Shown: positions 7,402 to 15,153 of the stretch, piece after piece
Layout of the letters: each line of letters begins with the position of its first letter
Numbering within the stretch: position 1 is the stretch's first letter
Origin: an uncultured Bacteriovoracaceae bacterium
GTDB lineage: Bacteria; Bdellovibrionota; Bacteriovoracia; Bacteriovoracales; Bacteriovoracaceae
Assembly: GCA_913053615.1 (NCBI GenBank)
Contig: CAJXHA010000002.1
Span: forward strand, 1-36,213
Direction of reading: 5' to 3'
DNA length: 36,213 nucleotides
Notes under the pieces: generated by a model
The model's database searches: none
What the model was told of the DNA's origin: nothing
Seen by the model: only the letters and a program-made list of their open reading frames with translations
Translations under genes and position numbers: made by a program

Positions 7402-8193
7402 ATGGTTAAAGTAATTAATCGTCCTTTAGAAATGCTTGGAAGCACAGTCTTAGATTTAACTCCATCACTTGGACGCCTCACTATTTATATGATTCACGTA
7501 TTCATGTGGTTAATAAGGCCACCTTTACGTTTAAAATTATTTTTTGAACAAATGGTGTTCATGGGAAATAAGAGTTTATTCATTATTATGTTAACCTCTT
7601 CATTCTCTGGGATGGTTTTTGCTTATCAAATATATCTTGGTTTTACCGCTTTCAGTGTTGATTCATTTGTAGGTCCAATTGTTGCGATTGCTGTATGTAA
7701 AGAGTTAGCTCCTGTGTTTACAGGACTTGTTGTTGCCGGAAGATGTGGAGCTGCGATGGCCGCTCAATTAGGAAGTATGGTTGTTACTGAACAAGTTGAT
7801 GCCCTAGAGGTGATGGGTGTTAGTTCAATTCAGTATTTAGGAGTTCCTAGAGTTGTTGCAACTGTAATTACAATGCCAATGCTTGCTGCTATTTTCATGC
7901 TTATTGCTAATACTGGCTCATGGATTGTTGGGACACAATTACTTGGAATTGATGAGGCCATGTACTTTGCAAAAATATCAGACTTTATGACAGTAAAAAT
8001 GGCAATCGAAGGACTTATTAAATCTGCCATCTTTGGATATATGATTGCTATCATTGGTACTTATCAAGGCTTTCAAGTTAAGGGTGGTGCCGAAGGAGTT
8101 GGTAAGGCCACTAACCAAGCTGTGGTCTGGGGAATGGTTACTGTTCTTGTCATGGACTTCTTTTTAACAGCTATTCTGGCGAAGGTTTTATAA
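7402..8193 (+). CDS. mlaE: Mla/MCE-type ABC transporter permease (MlaE family)
   Basis: Inner-membrane permease of the phospholipid transport system between inner and outer membrane. The 263-residue length is typical. Seen: an amphipathic N-terminal segment, about five membrane segments, and the family core around residues 85-150 with CKELAPVFTGLVVAGRCGAA, then AAQLGSMVVTEQVDALEVMG and YLGVPRVVAT. The C-terminal YQGFQVKGGAEGVGKATNQAVV stretch is also typical. It is followed directly by the ATPase gene, with one base shared, and then by the MCE protein, the canonical E-F-D order. The operon lacks visible mlaB (STAS) and mlaC genes. Confidence 0.93.
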   Translation: MVKVINRPLEMLGSTVLDLTPSLGRLTIYMIHVFMWLIRPPLRLKLFFEQMVFMGNKSLFIIMLTSSFSGMVFAYQIYLGFTAFSVDSFVGPIVAIAVCKELAPVFTGLVVAGRCGAAMAAQLGSMVVTEQVDALEVMGVSSIQYLGVPRVVATVITMPMLAAIFMLIANTGSWIVGTQLLGIDEAMYFAKISDFMTVKMAIEGLIKSAIFGYMIAIIGTYQGFQVKGGAEGVGKATNQAVVWGMVTVLVMDFFLTAILAKVL

Positions 8194-8945
8194 TGAGTTA
8201 TAAAGCGTCCATCGAATTTAATAATCTTGTAAAAGAATTTGGAGATCACCGAGTATTAAATGATCTCGATTTTAATATTCATGAAGGAAAAATTACCACC
8301 ATTCTAGGTTTCTCTGGTGCAGGTAAGTCGACGCTTTTAAAACATATATTAGGAGTTCATCATCCAACTACTGGGCAGGTAAAAGTTCTCGGTGAAGATT
8401 TGAGTACTCTTAATGAGTCAAAGCTACGTGAGTTTAGAACTAACTTTGGAATGGTATTTCAGTACTCGGCTTTATTCGACTCTATGACTAACTTTGATAA
8501 TGTTGCCTTTCCGATGCGTGAGTTCACAAATATGAGTGAAGAAGAGATAAAAGAAAAAGTTCATACTCTTTTTAAACAAACTGCATTAGATGACTTTGCA
8601 ATTCATAAACTCCCATCTGAAATTTCAGGAGGGATGAGAAAGAGGGTTGGACTGGCGCGTGCTCTTGCATTGCAACCAAAAATTATGCTGTATGATGAGC
8701 CAACAACTGGATTGGATCCAATTACAACTCATATGGTTGATGATCTTATAACTTCGACACATAACAATAACTCAGATATTCCAATGACTTCTGTTATTAT
8801 TTCCCATGATATTGCAGCGACATTAAGAATCTCTGACTATGTTGCTTTCTTAGAAATGGGGAAGATGGTGGTGCACCTTCCTGTTGATGAATTTAGAAAA
8901 TCGGATCATCCAACAATTAAGAAATTTATCGAGTTATCAACTTAG
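8193..8945 (+). CDS. mlaF: Mla/MCE-type ABC transporter ATP-binding protein
   Basis: Cytoplasmic ATPase driving the MlaE permease. All ABC motifs are intact in the 250-residue product: Walker A GFSGAGKST (about 39-47), Q-loop MVFQYSALF, signature SEISGGMRKRVGLARAL, Walker B IMLYDEPTTGLDP and the H-loop VIISHD. The FQYSALFDSM and SGGMRKR variants are characteristic of the MlaF/MkL subgroup. Its start overlaps the stop of mlaE (TAATG), indicating coupled translation. It is a useful contrast to the degenerate ABC domain at 33243-34850. Confidence 0.94.
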   Translation: MSYKASIEFNNLVKEFGDHRVLNDLDFNIHEGKITTILGFSGAGKSTLLKHILGVHHPTTGQVKVLGEDLSTLNESKLREFRTNFGMVFQYSALFDSMTNFDNVAFPMREFTNMSEEEIKEKVHTLFKQTALDDFAIHKLPSEISGGMRKRVGLARALALQPKIMLYDEPTTGLDPITTHMVDDLITSTHNNNSDIPMTSVIISHDIAATLRISDYVAFLEMGKMVVHLPVDEFRKSDHPTIKKFIELST

Positions 8946-8974
8946 CTGAGTCACAAACTCAGGAAAGGATTTCC
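8946..8974 (+). other. Two short hairpins between mlaF and mlaD
   Basis: CTGAGT/ACTCAG (8946-8962, 5-nt loop) is followed directly by GGAAA/TTTCC (8962-8974), then a modest T run (8979-8983). Together they could form a weak terminator or a processing site inside the mla operon in the 101-nt gap before mlaD. Confidence 0.35.
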
Positions 8975-9046
8975 GCAATTTTTACTTTGGTAATTTCTAC
9001 TATTTTTAGGTTAGAATATTCATATTATTAATGATTTGGAGTCAGT

Positions 9047-10447
9047 TTGAACGAATTAAAAGTCGGCTTTTTAACTTTAATCGCACTAGGTAGTTTAGTG
9101 ATCGTTTCTTTAAAAATTACTGGAGATAAAGGTGGTTTTGGAGAGTACGTAGAATATAAAACAATCCTTAACGATGCGACTGGAATATATGAAAAGTCAT
9201 CAATAAAGGTTGCAGGTATTGTTGCTGGTAGAGTGAAGTCTATCAACTTAAGTGGTTCACAAGCACTTATTACTTTTGAAGTTTTAAAAGATATAAAAAT
9301 TTCTAAGATGTCTATCCTTCGAGTGAAGACTGTAGGTTTCTTAGGAGATAAGTATCTTGATATTTATCTCGGAGATCCAAGTCAACCAAGATTAAAGGCA
9401 GGTTCACTTGTTGCAAATGAAAGTGGTGCTGGTTTTGAAGAGCTTGGAAAGGATGCTTCTGAGGTCTTAAAGGATGTTAAAGCAATCGCGAAAGCTATTC
9501 GTGAAGGTTTATATGATGAAAATAAAAATAATATTGTAAAAGATATTATGGGTAATATTAAAGAGTTCTCTCAAAATGCTAAAGAGATCTCTGTTAATTT
9601 AAATGGTCTAATCAAAGATAATACAGGAAATATTAATTCTACCCTGGCTGATCTTAAAAAAGTTGCTCAACAATTACAGTATGAAACTGATCGCTATGCT
9701 GATGGCTCGCTTATGAATGATATGGAGGATTTAAAACCAATCCTTGCAAATGTCGATCGTGCAACTAGTGATCTAAAGGATATTTTAGCGGATATTAAAG
9801 CAGGGAAGGGGACAGTAGGTAAGCTTCTAAGAGATGATGAAGTAGTTGATCAAGTTAACCAAACTCTTTCAGGTGTTAATAGACTTGTTAATAGAATTAA
9901 TAATTATCGTACTAATGTTTCTATCTATTCTGGAGTTAATGATCGTTTTGGGTCAAGAACTGATCTTAATTTAGATTTAATTCCAAGCCCAGAAAGATTC
10001 TTTAAATTTGGAATCGTAATTAATGATTATGGTCCTGAAGTTTTTGATGAAACCACAACAACTACAAGTGTTGATGGTGGTTCTGAAACAGTAGAAGAAA
10101 GACGTGAAGTAAATGATTCAGCATTTAAATTTAACCTTCAAATTGGTCGTCGTATTGGTAACTTTGCATTACGTGCAGGTTTAATCGAGACAACTGGTGG
10201 TGTGGGTGTTGATTATTTATTACCTGAGTATGGCTTTAGAGCCTTTAGTGAAGTCTTTGACTATCAAGAAGATGCTGGACCAAATTTAAGGTTTGGAACA
10301 GAGATCAAAATATGGAATGTTATGTATACAAAAGTTATGGCCGAGGATGTCCTTTCAAAAACGGATGATCAGTCATATACTTTTAGTGTAGGTTTAAGAT
10401 TTACAGACGATGATCTTGCATCATTAATAGGAATATTGGCGAACTAG
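9047..10447 (+). CDS. mlaD: MCE-domain lipid transport protein with long C-terminal extension
   Basis: Substrate-binding component of the Mla-type transporter, anchored in the inner membrane and facing the periplasm. The start is TTG at 9047, chosen because GGAG ends 5 nt before it and the N-terminal anchor (residues about 6-24) begins at once. The MCE domain is about 35-112 (TGIYEKSSIKVAGIVAGRV, then TVGFLGDKYLDIYLG). Residues 130-285 are helical and contain GKGTVGKLLRDD, common in long MCE proteins. Residues about 288-452 alternate polar and hydrophobic residues in strand-like runs (FKFNLQIGRRI, NFALRAGLIETTGG, YTFSVGLRF). The product has 466 residues against about 180 in E. coli MlaD. The extension may reach or insert into the outer membrane; this is inference from residue pattern only. 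Confidence 0.88.
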   Translation: MNELKVGFLTLIALGSLVIVSLKITGDKGGFGEYVEYKTILNDATGIYEKSSIKVAGIVAGRVKSINLSGSQALITFEVLKDIKISKMSILRVKTVGFLGDKYLDIYLGDPSQPRLKAGSLVANESGAGFEELGKDASEVLKDVKAIAKAIREGLYDENKNNIVKDIMGNIKEFSQNAKEISVNLNGLIKDNTGNINSTLADLKKVAQQLQYETDRYADGSLMNDMEDLKPILANVDRATSDLKDILADIKAGKGTVGKLLRDDEVVDQVNQTLSGVNRLVNRINNYRTNVSIYSGVNDRFGSRTDLNLDLIPSPERFFKFGIVINDYGPEVFDETTTTTSVDGGSETVEERREVNDSAFKFNLQIGRRIGNFALRAGLIETTGGVGVDYLLPEYGFRAFSEVFDYQEDAGPNLRFGTEIKIWNVMYTKVMAEDVLSKTDDQSYTFSVGLRFTDDDLASLIGILAN

Positions 10448-10448
10448 T

Positions 10449-11219
10449 ATGGATAAAACTTGGCTCATTCGCACTAAAAATAATCATATCCTAGGTCCAG
10501 TGACCAAGGATAAGGTTCGTGAACTAATTGAAAAAGGTTCAATAAAGGGTGAGGATGAGGTTTGTGCAGGTAATGGTTATTGGTTCTATATTCGCGAAAA
10601 AGATTTAATTAATAAGTATATAACAGGGGATGTTCCTCAAGGTTTTAACCCTGTCTCTGAAGCGGAAACGGTACTCTGTATTAAGTCTTCAGCTCCAACT
10701 AAAGAAGCAAATAATAGTCATTCCAGTGAAGCAGACAATAGCTCTCTACCAAGTGATGATGACTTAGCTTATCCTGACATGCAAGACTTAGAAACCAGTA
10801 ATACGGCTTCAACTACAATATTAAATGTAAATGATCTTAAAGTTCAGTTAAATACGATTCCAGATGAAGAAGCTGAGCCAATTGTTGAAGAAAATGAAAC
10901 TTCAAATATGTCTTTAGATGCTTTAGAAGAAGTAGATGAAGATGAGGAAGATGAGTTTAAAAGTCAGTACACTAAAAAAAAAGTTAAACTAACTCAAAAG
11001 CGAATTAAGAAAAAATCAGGAAATGTTAAAGTAAAACAACGAAATGATAATATTCTTATGTACTTGGCATTTTTATTCTTGGCCATTGCAATTGGTGTTT
11101 TTATCTATCGTAAAAACTTTTTAAAGAAATTCATTGGAAACTTTTCTCATCACTTAATTTTAGACAAAGCATACGCTCAAGTAACCACACCTGTTGTAAA
11201 CACCCCAAAAAAAAAATAA
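10449..11219 (+). CDS. GYF-type domain, single-pass membrane protein; probable frameshift donor
   Basis: A 256-residue product whose ATG follows the mlaD stop after one base. Residues 3-58 resemble the GYF_2 domain (WLIRTKNNHILGPVTKDKVRELIEKG, then YWFYI). This is followed by a long, acidic, probably disordered linker (about 80-170), a Lys-rich stretch (175-198) and one membrane segment (201-220). The GYF part is expected in the cytoplasm and the short tail (221-256) in the periplasm. The frame ends PKKK-stop on a run of ten A (11207-11216). The -1 frame is open from there into the next gene and no canonical start codon exists upstream of it, so ribosomal or transcriptional slippage could yield a 659-residue fusion. 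The function is unknown; its position suggests a link with the mla operon. Confidence 0.6.
   Translation: MDKTWLIRTKNNHILGPVTKDKVRELIEKGSIKGEDEVCAGNGYWFYIREKDLINKYITGDVPQGFNPVSEAETVLCIKSSAPTKEANNSHSSEADNSSLPSDDDLAYPDMQDLETSNTASTTILNVNDLKVQLNTIPDEEAEPIVEENETSNMSLDALEEVDEDEEDEFKSQYTKKKVKLTQKRIKKKSGNVKVKQRNDNILMYLAFLFLAIAIGVFIYRKNFLKKFIGNFSHHLILDKAYAQVTTPVVNTPKKK
11207..11216 (+). other. A10 slippery tract, candidate -1 frameshift site
   Basis: Ten consecutive A residues read as CCA AAA AAA AAA TAA in the upstream frame. Slippage by -1, or insertion of one A in the mRNA, changes the stop into ATA ATA ATT and leads into the open frame of the next gene. Homopolymeric A runs of nine or more are known slippage sites for both ribosomes and RNA polymerase. 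A sequencing error in the homopolymer would look the same. Confidence 0.5.
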
Positions 11220-11272
11220 TAATTAGTCCCTTAGAGTTTGAGCAAGGCCGTATCGATGTTCATGATGGATTA

Positions 11273-12427
11273 TTGGGCTTTAAATTAGTAGGAGACCTTA
11301 AAAAAACTTTAAGTGGTTGTGATCATTTTAATGACCCTCTCATTATGAGTACTTTTATTCTTTCATCTTTCAATGAAGAAGACTTGGTTCTTAAAATGAA
11401 TGAATGCCAAAATAATACTTTAGATAAAAATAGAAAGTTTATTTTGAACTATGGAACTGTTCGTTTTGGTATTAGCGCTCAAGAGAAGAGCATAATAGAA
11501 AGTACTTGGAAGAATCTTAAGCGTGAATATGAGCTCTATGAGCGTATCTTAAAAATTGAAATTAATCCTGAGAAAAAATTAAATTTAACTCAATTGAAAA
11601 GACAAATGGCCTATTATGAAGGATTTGATAACTTTATTTCTGATATCATACTTATTTATTATGCAGCTGTAATCCAAAACCCTGGCCTTTATGAAAGTAT
11701 AATGAATAAAATAATAAATACTCCACTTCCATTATTCTTTTTGAAAAACGATTACCCATATAATATTGAATTACAATTATTGAAAAAATTATCAGACATC
11801 TTAGAGTTTATCGATCAGAATGTAGATGAAACTAATAAGACAAAGCTCTTTAAGATTAAATTAGCAATAGAAGCCAATAAGTTCTTTAAAGATCAAAATA
11901 AAGACTTATTTGAGCTACCTTCATTCAGTAGTATGAATGATTTATTACAGTCACCAAATACAGGCGCTAATATATTGAATATATGGCTTCCATGGGCAGT
12001 GGAGAATTTTCCAAAAAATAAAATAGAGGACACCTTTATAGCTAGCTTTGAAAACGTCGATTGGATGCAGTTGTGGGCATTGAAGTATTATTTTATTGAG
12101 CAACCAAAAATAAGAGAGAAAGTTTTTACCAAGTTAGAGACAATGCTTAAGTCTGATGATTTAAAGAAAAAAATTCTTTTTTATGAAATTCAATCTAATA
12201 AGAATTGGCAAAAATATTTTAATGATAAAATCTCTAAGTTTTCTATACAGTCGATTAAACAGAAAAGGTTTCTCTATCAAGGTTTAATTAAGGAGAATCA
12301 AGGGATATCATACGCAGTCTTTAAGCTATTTAAACTAGGGGACTTCTCAAGAGATTATTTTATTAAGCTCTTGGCAGTAAAATCTTATGGAATATCAACA
12401 ACCAACATTCTACCACTTCAGCGATGA
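11273..12427 (+). CDS. Unknown helical protein, probably the C-terminal part of the upstream gene product
   Basis: A 384-residue product if the TTG at 11273 is used. That start has no convincing ribosome binding site, and the same frame is open further upstream, reading ISPLEFEQGRIDVHDG just before it, which looks like real protein. No ATG, GTG or in-frame TTG lies between the preceding in-frame stop (11111) and 11273. The better model is entry by -1 slippage at 11207-11216, giving 403 residues joined to the 256-residue membrane protein; they would then lie in the periplasm. The sequence is Lys/Glu-rich and mostly helical, perhaps a repeat solenoid, with conserved-looking aromatic clusters (DWMQLWALKYYF). 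I recognise no family. It overlaps the next gene by 41 nt. Confidence 0.5.
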   Translation: MGFKLVGDLKKTLSGCDHFNDPLIMSTFILSSFNEEDLVLKMNECQNNTLDKNRKFILNYGTVRFGISAQEKSIIESTWKNLKREYELYERILKIEINPEKKLNLTQLKRQMAYYEGFDNFISDIILIYYAAVIQNPGLYESIMNKIINTPLPLFFLKNDYPYNIELQLLKKLSDILEFIDQNVDETNKTKLFKIKLAIEANKFFKDQNKDLFELPSFSSMNDLLQSPNTGANILNIWLPWAVENFPKNKIEDTFIASFENVDWMQLWALKYYFIEQPKIREKVFTKLETMLKSDDLKKKILFYEIQSNKNWQKYFNDKISKFSIQSIKQKRFLYQGLIKENQGISYAVFKLFKLGDFSRDYFIKLLAVKSYGISTTNILPLQR

Positions 12428-12959
12428 TTCTATATGGTTGGTTGAAAAAACAATCGAGCAAATAAGTAATATAAATCGAGAAATAAGTGTTTTAGACCTT
12501 GGGGCTGGCTGTGGTATTGTAGGTATTGAGCTTGCCTTAAAATACACAAAAAACATACGCCTAAGTTTTCTAGAAAAACAAAGTGAATTTCAACCATTTC
12601 TTGAAGAGAATATTAATAATTTTATTTCTAAAGTAGAAACGAAAACTTATATTAAAGACATTAAAGATTTCGACTCTAAATATAAGTACGATGTGATAAT
12701 TAGTAATCCTCCTTATTTTGAGAGTGGAAAAGGAAGACCATCGCCATCCTTAAATCGAAACACTTGCCGTACATTTCAAGGAATAGGTCTTATTCAGTGG
12801 TTTGAACTTGCTTCTCGTTTTATCAATAAGGGGGGAAGGTTTATTTTCTTAGTTCATAAAAGCAATCAGGAACATCTAGAACTATTAGAAAAAGAAAATA
12901 TTCAAATTTTAGACCAGCGAGATGATCGTTTAATTTTAGAAGCGCTTTATAAAGAGTGA
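12387..12959 (+). CDS. Class I SAM-dependent methyltransferase, TrmN6-like
   Basis: A 190-residue Rossmann-fold methyltransferase. Motif I is VLDLGAGCGIVGIELA (about residues 35-50). Motif IV is NPPYF (107-111), the signature of N6-adenine or glutamine methyltransferases. After it comes a Gly/Arg/Ser-rich loop (ESGKGRPSPSLNRN), as in TrmN6/YfiC, which methylates A37 of tRNA1(Val). It is somewhat shorter than E. coli TrmN6 (about 245 residues). An alternative is another N6-adenine or protein-Gln methyltransferase (HemK-like), less likely because of the loop. It starts inside the preceding gene (41-nt overlap) and ends 24 nt inside the convergent dciA-like gene, so no terminator fits between them. 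Confidence 0.68.
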   Translation: MEYQQPTFYHFSDDSIWLVEKTIEQISNINREISVLDLGAGCGIVGIELALKYTKNIRLSFLEKQSEFQPFLEENINNFISKVETKTYIKDIKDFDSKYKYDVIISNPPYFESGKGRPSPSLNRNTCRTFQGIGLIQWFELASRFINKGGRFIFLVHKSNQEHLELLEKENIQILDQRDDRLILEALYKE

Positions 12960-13475
12960 GCTAAGTAACTCTCTAATCTCATCATCTTCAATATCTGCAA
13001 ATAGCTCGTTTGCTTTTGCTTGTTTCGCACGAAAGTGAGGGGAAAACTTATGGCCTTGTGGTTCTTCTTTTTTAACTTTGCTCTCAACTTTTTCTTGAAA
13101 CTCTTCAGCTGAGAAATTTGCATTAGAAAACTTTATCTTCTTTATTCTATTTTTAAGAGCAGGAATTTTTTCTTCAATTTTTTGTATTATCTCACGAGTC
13201 ATCATATTTAACTCTTGATTAAAAATAGGGTGCTTAGTAATAACAAATAAAGTGTCTCGCTGAAGCTTTTGAGGAATAGAGTTCTTACCAAGTAATTCTC
13301 CAACTACTTCGACCCAATTATTTATCAAGAAGATAAAGTCAAAGCACTCTGAACTTCGTGAGTAATAACCTCTATTTTGACGTTTTAAAGTCTTTTGTTG
13401 GTCGCTGGTATAGACATCTTTGCGTCTAACTTGGCCACTTAAGAATTCTGAGAGCTTTTTAGAATCATTTCCCAT
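12936..13475 (-). CDS. DUF721/DciA-like protein
   Basis: A 179-residue product. Residues about 50-120 match the DUF721 layout: NNWVEVVGELLGKNSIP, then LQRDTLFVITKHPIFNQELNMM, REIIQKI and RIKKIKF (the family pattern is WxxxVGxxLAxHSxPxxLxxGxLxVxVxxxxWxxEL). The aromatic residue usual before the last EL is Phe here. DciA proteins deliver the replicative helicase DnaB to DNA in bacteria lacking DnaC or DnaI. The C-terminal region is Lys/Glu-rich and probably disordered. It is divergent from lptE-holA, so two replication-associated genes lie side by side. Other DUF721 roles are possible. Confidence 0.7.
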   Translation of the reverse strand: MGNDSKKLSEFLSGQVRRKDVYTSDQQKTLKRQNRGYYSRSSECFDFIFLINNWVEVVGELLGKNSIPQKLQRDTLFVITKHPIFNQELNMMTREIIQKIEEKIPALKNRIKKIKFSNANFSAEEFQEKVESKVKKEEPQGHKFSPHFRAKQAKANELFADIEDDEIRELLSSLFIKRF

Positions 13476-13574
13476 ACTTTTTCATAACAAAATTTCATTA
13501 AAATAGACATAAATAAAGGATGTTGCGGCGTGTAGGCCATGTGCAAAGCACTCCCTTTTTGATATTAATAAGAA

Positions 13575-14216
13575 ATGAAAACAATCTTTATGTTGTGCTT
13601 ATTTTTAACATCTTGTGCTGGATATCGTTACCAAGAAAAGAATAATCCATTTGCGCAATATGGAATTGAATCCATCTCAATTCCTATGTTTTACAATAAG
13701 TCTAATCACTCTAATATTTCTTCTTTGATGACGAAGGAAATTTACCTAATGTTATCTAAGTTTAAATCACTTAAGGTACATTCTGGGGAGCATAAGGCAG
13801 ATGCTGTTTTAATAGGTATTATTGAGTCTAGGGACAAACTATCACAGTCAAGGCAAGGAAGTAACCTACGTTCAGTTGAAAATGCTGCAGGTGATTTAAT
13901 TGGTGAGAATAGAGGTGATTTTTATATTCCTTCAAATACAAATGTTAGAGCGAAGCTAAGACTAATATTAATTAAAAATCCAAGTCGAAAAGAAATTAAG
14001 TTAATGCAATCAAGTCTTGGCAAGTTTATGGCCAGTTCTCGTATTGTTATTAATGAAACGATTGATCTAACTCAGAGTTTTACCCGTGAAATTTATGATG
14101 ATGAATCGGTTGTTGTTATCAACTCTCAAAATAGATCAGCCATTAGAAAGTCTTACTCCGACATGGCACAATCTGCAGCTCAGAACTTCAAGGATATGAT
14201 TATTTATGCATTCTAA
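13575..14216 (+). CDS. lptE: LPS-assembly lipoprotein, LptE-like
   Basis: Outer-membrane lipoprotein that plugs LptD for lipopolysaccharide insertion. The signal peptide is short and ends in the lipobox LTSC with Cys14 as the lipidation site, followed by AGYRYQ, the start typical of LptE (CGYxL/F). The 213-residue length is close to the family. Strand-helix alternation with SISIPMFYNKS at the first strand and the C-terminal SDMAQSAAQNFKDMI helix fit the fold. LptE sequences diverge strongly, so the best support is context: holA follows with an 11-nt overlap, the same pair as in E. coli and many other bacteria. The ribosome binding site is weak (AATAAGAA). Confidence 0.8.
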   Translation: MKTIFMLCLFLTSCAGYRYQEKNNPFAQYGIESISIPMFYNKSNHSNISSLMTKEIYLMLSKFKSLKVHSGEHKADAVLIGIIESRDKLSQSRQGSNLRSVENAAGDLIGENRGDFYIPSNTNVRAKLRLILIKNPSRKEIKLMQSSLGKFMASSRIVINETIDLTQSFTREIYDDESVVVINSQNRSAIRKSYSDMAQSAAQNFKDMIIYAF

Positions 14217-15153
14217 GTGGAAGATTTGGGATTTCTTTAAGTCACATGATCATTCGCTAGATAGTGGTGATGAAGGAGTTCATTCTTTTTATGCCTTTGA
14301 TCCTCTTGTCTCCAAGCTCTTTATTGAACGAATTCCTCGAAATATTTTAGAGGGAAATAAATTAAATATACTTATTGGTAATGAAATCACTGAACAATGG
14401 GTAGAGGATAATCTCTTGTCCCTTGGATTATTTGGAAATAGTGAGTCCTATTTAATTCACTTTGCAGAAAAAATCCCCAAAAATGTTCAGCAATTATTTC
14501 TTAGTGGGAATCTTATTAGTGATAGCCGCTTTGTCATTTTAGTCTTTAATGAATTAAATGATTTTGCAAAACAATTACAAAAAAGTGATGTGGTCAATAG
14601 TATTGAAGTTACACCTCCTATGTTTTGGGAAAATAAAGAATTACTTGAATTTTTCTCATCTTACCTCGGTGTTTACCTTTCATATGAGGCATCTCAATTA
14701 ATCATCGATTCCATTGAACCTGGCTGTAGTGAGTATTATAATCTTTTAAATCAATTACAGATTAACTTTCCTGATAAGAACATTGATAAAGATATGCTCT
14801 TAGAAGTTATGGAAAAAAATAAAATGGATCAGTTTGAGCTCGCTGCTCTTTTCTCTAGTCGAAAGTTTAATGAGTTTTATTCACTATTAATTGAAAGACT
14901 TAAAGATAATGGCTTTTATTCATTTAATTACTTTATGCAATCACATTTATTAAAAATGCTAGATACAAGTTACTTAGATGGTAAGAAAAAGCTTTCAAAG
15001 TATGATCGACAGATTTTAAGTGATGCAAAAAAGTGGAATCGTCATAGTCTTGTAAGAGCAATTGGCTACTTTAAAAAGCTTGAAGTTCTACTAAGAGAGA
15101 ATGATGAAGTCTTTATGCATACGTTAAAAAAAGATTACTTAAAAAGCTTTTAA
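14206..15153 (+). CDS. holA: DNA polymerase III delta subunit-like protein
   Basis: The delta subunit of the clamp loader opens the sliding clamp. The 315-residue length fits HolA (about 330-345). The N-terminal part has the order seen in delta: ILIGNEITEQWVEDNLLSLGLFG resembles the segment that presents the clamp-binding LF pair, followed by RFVILVFNELNDFAKQLQKS. The C-terminal third is helical with a FYSLLIERLKDNG segment, as in the collar domain. No P-loop is present, as expected for delta. Similarity is weak at any single motif; overlap with an lptE-like gene supports the call. It is convergent with the next gene, and the two stop codons overlap. Confidence 0.72.
   Translation: MHSKWKIWDFFKSHDHSLDSGDEGVHSFYAFDPLVSKLFIERIPRNILEGNKLNILIGNEITEQWVEDNLLSLGLFGNSESYLIHFAEKIPKNVQQLFLSGNLISDSRFVILVFNELNDFAKQLQKSDVVNSIEVTPPMFWENKELLEFFSSYLGVYLSYEASQLIIDSIEPGCSEYYNLLNQLQINFPDKNIDKDMLLEVMEKNKMDQFELAALFSSRKFNEFYSLLIERLKDNGFYSFNYFMQSHLLKMLDTSYLDGKKKLSKYDRQILSDAKKWNRHSLVRAIGYFKKLEVLLRENDEVFMHTLKKDYLKSF

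Noticed and set aside
13517-13650. Possible 40-odd codon upstream frame overlapping the start of lptE
   Set aside because: It has an ATG preceded by AAAGG that is too close to it, lies in another frame from lptE and its product looks random; too little evidence for a leader peptide.
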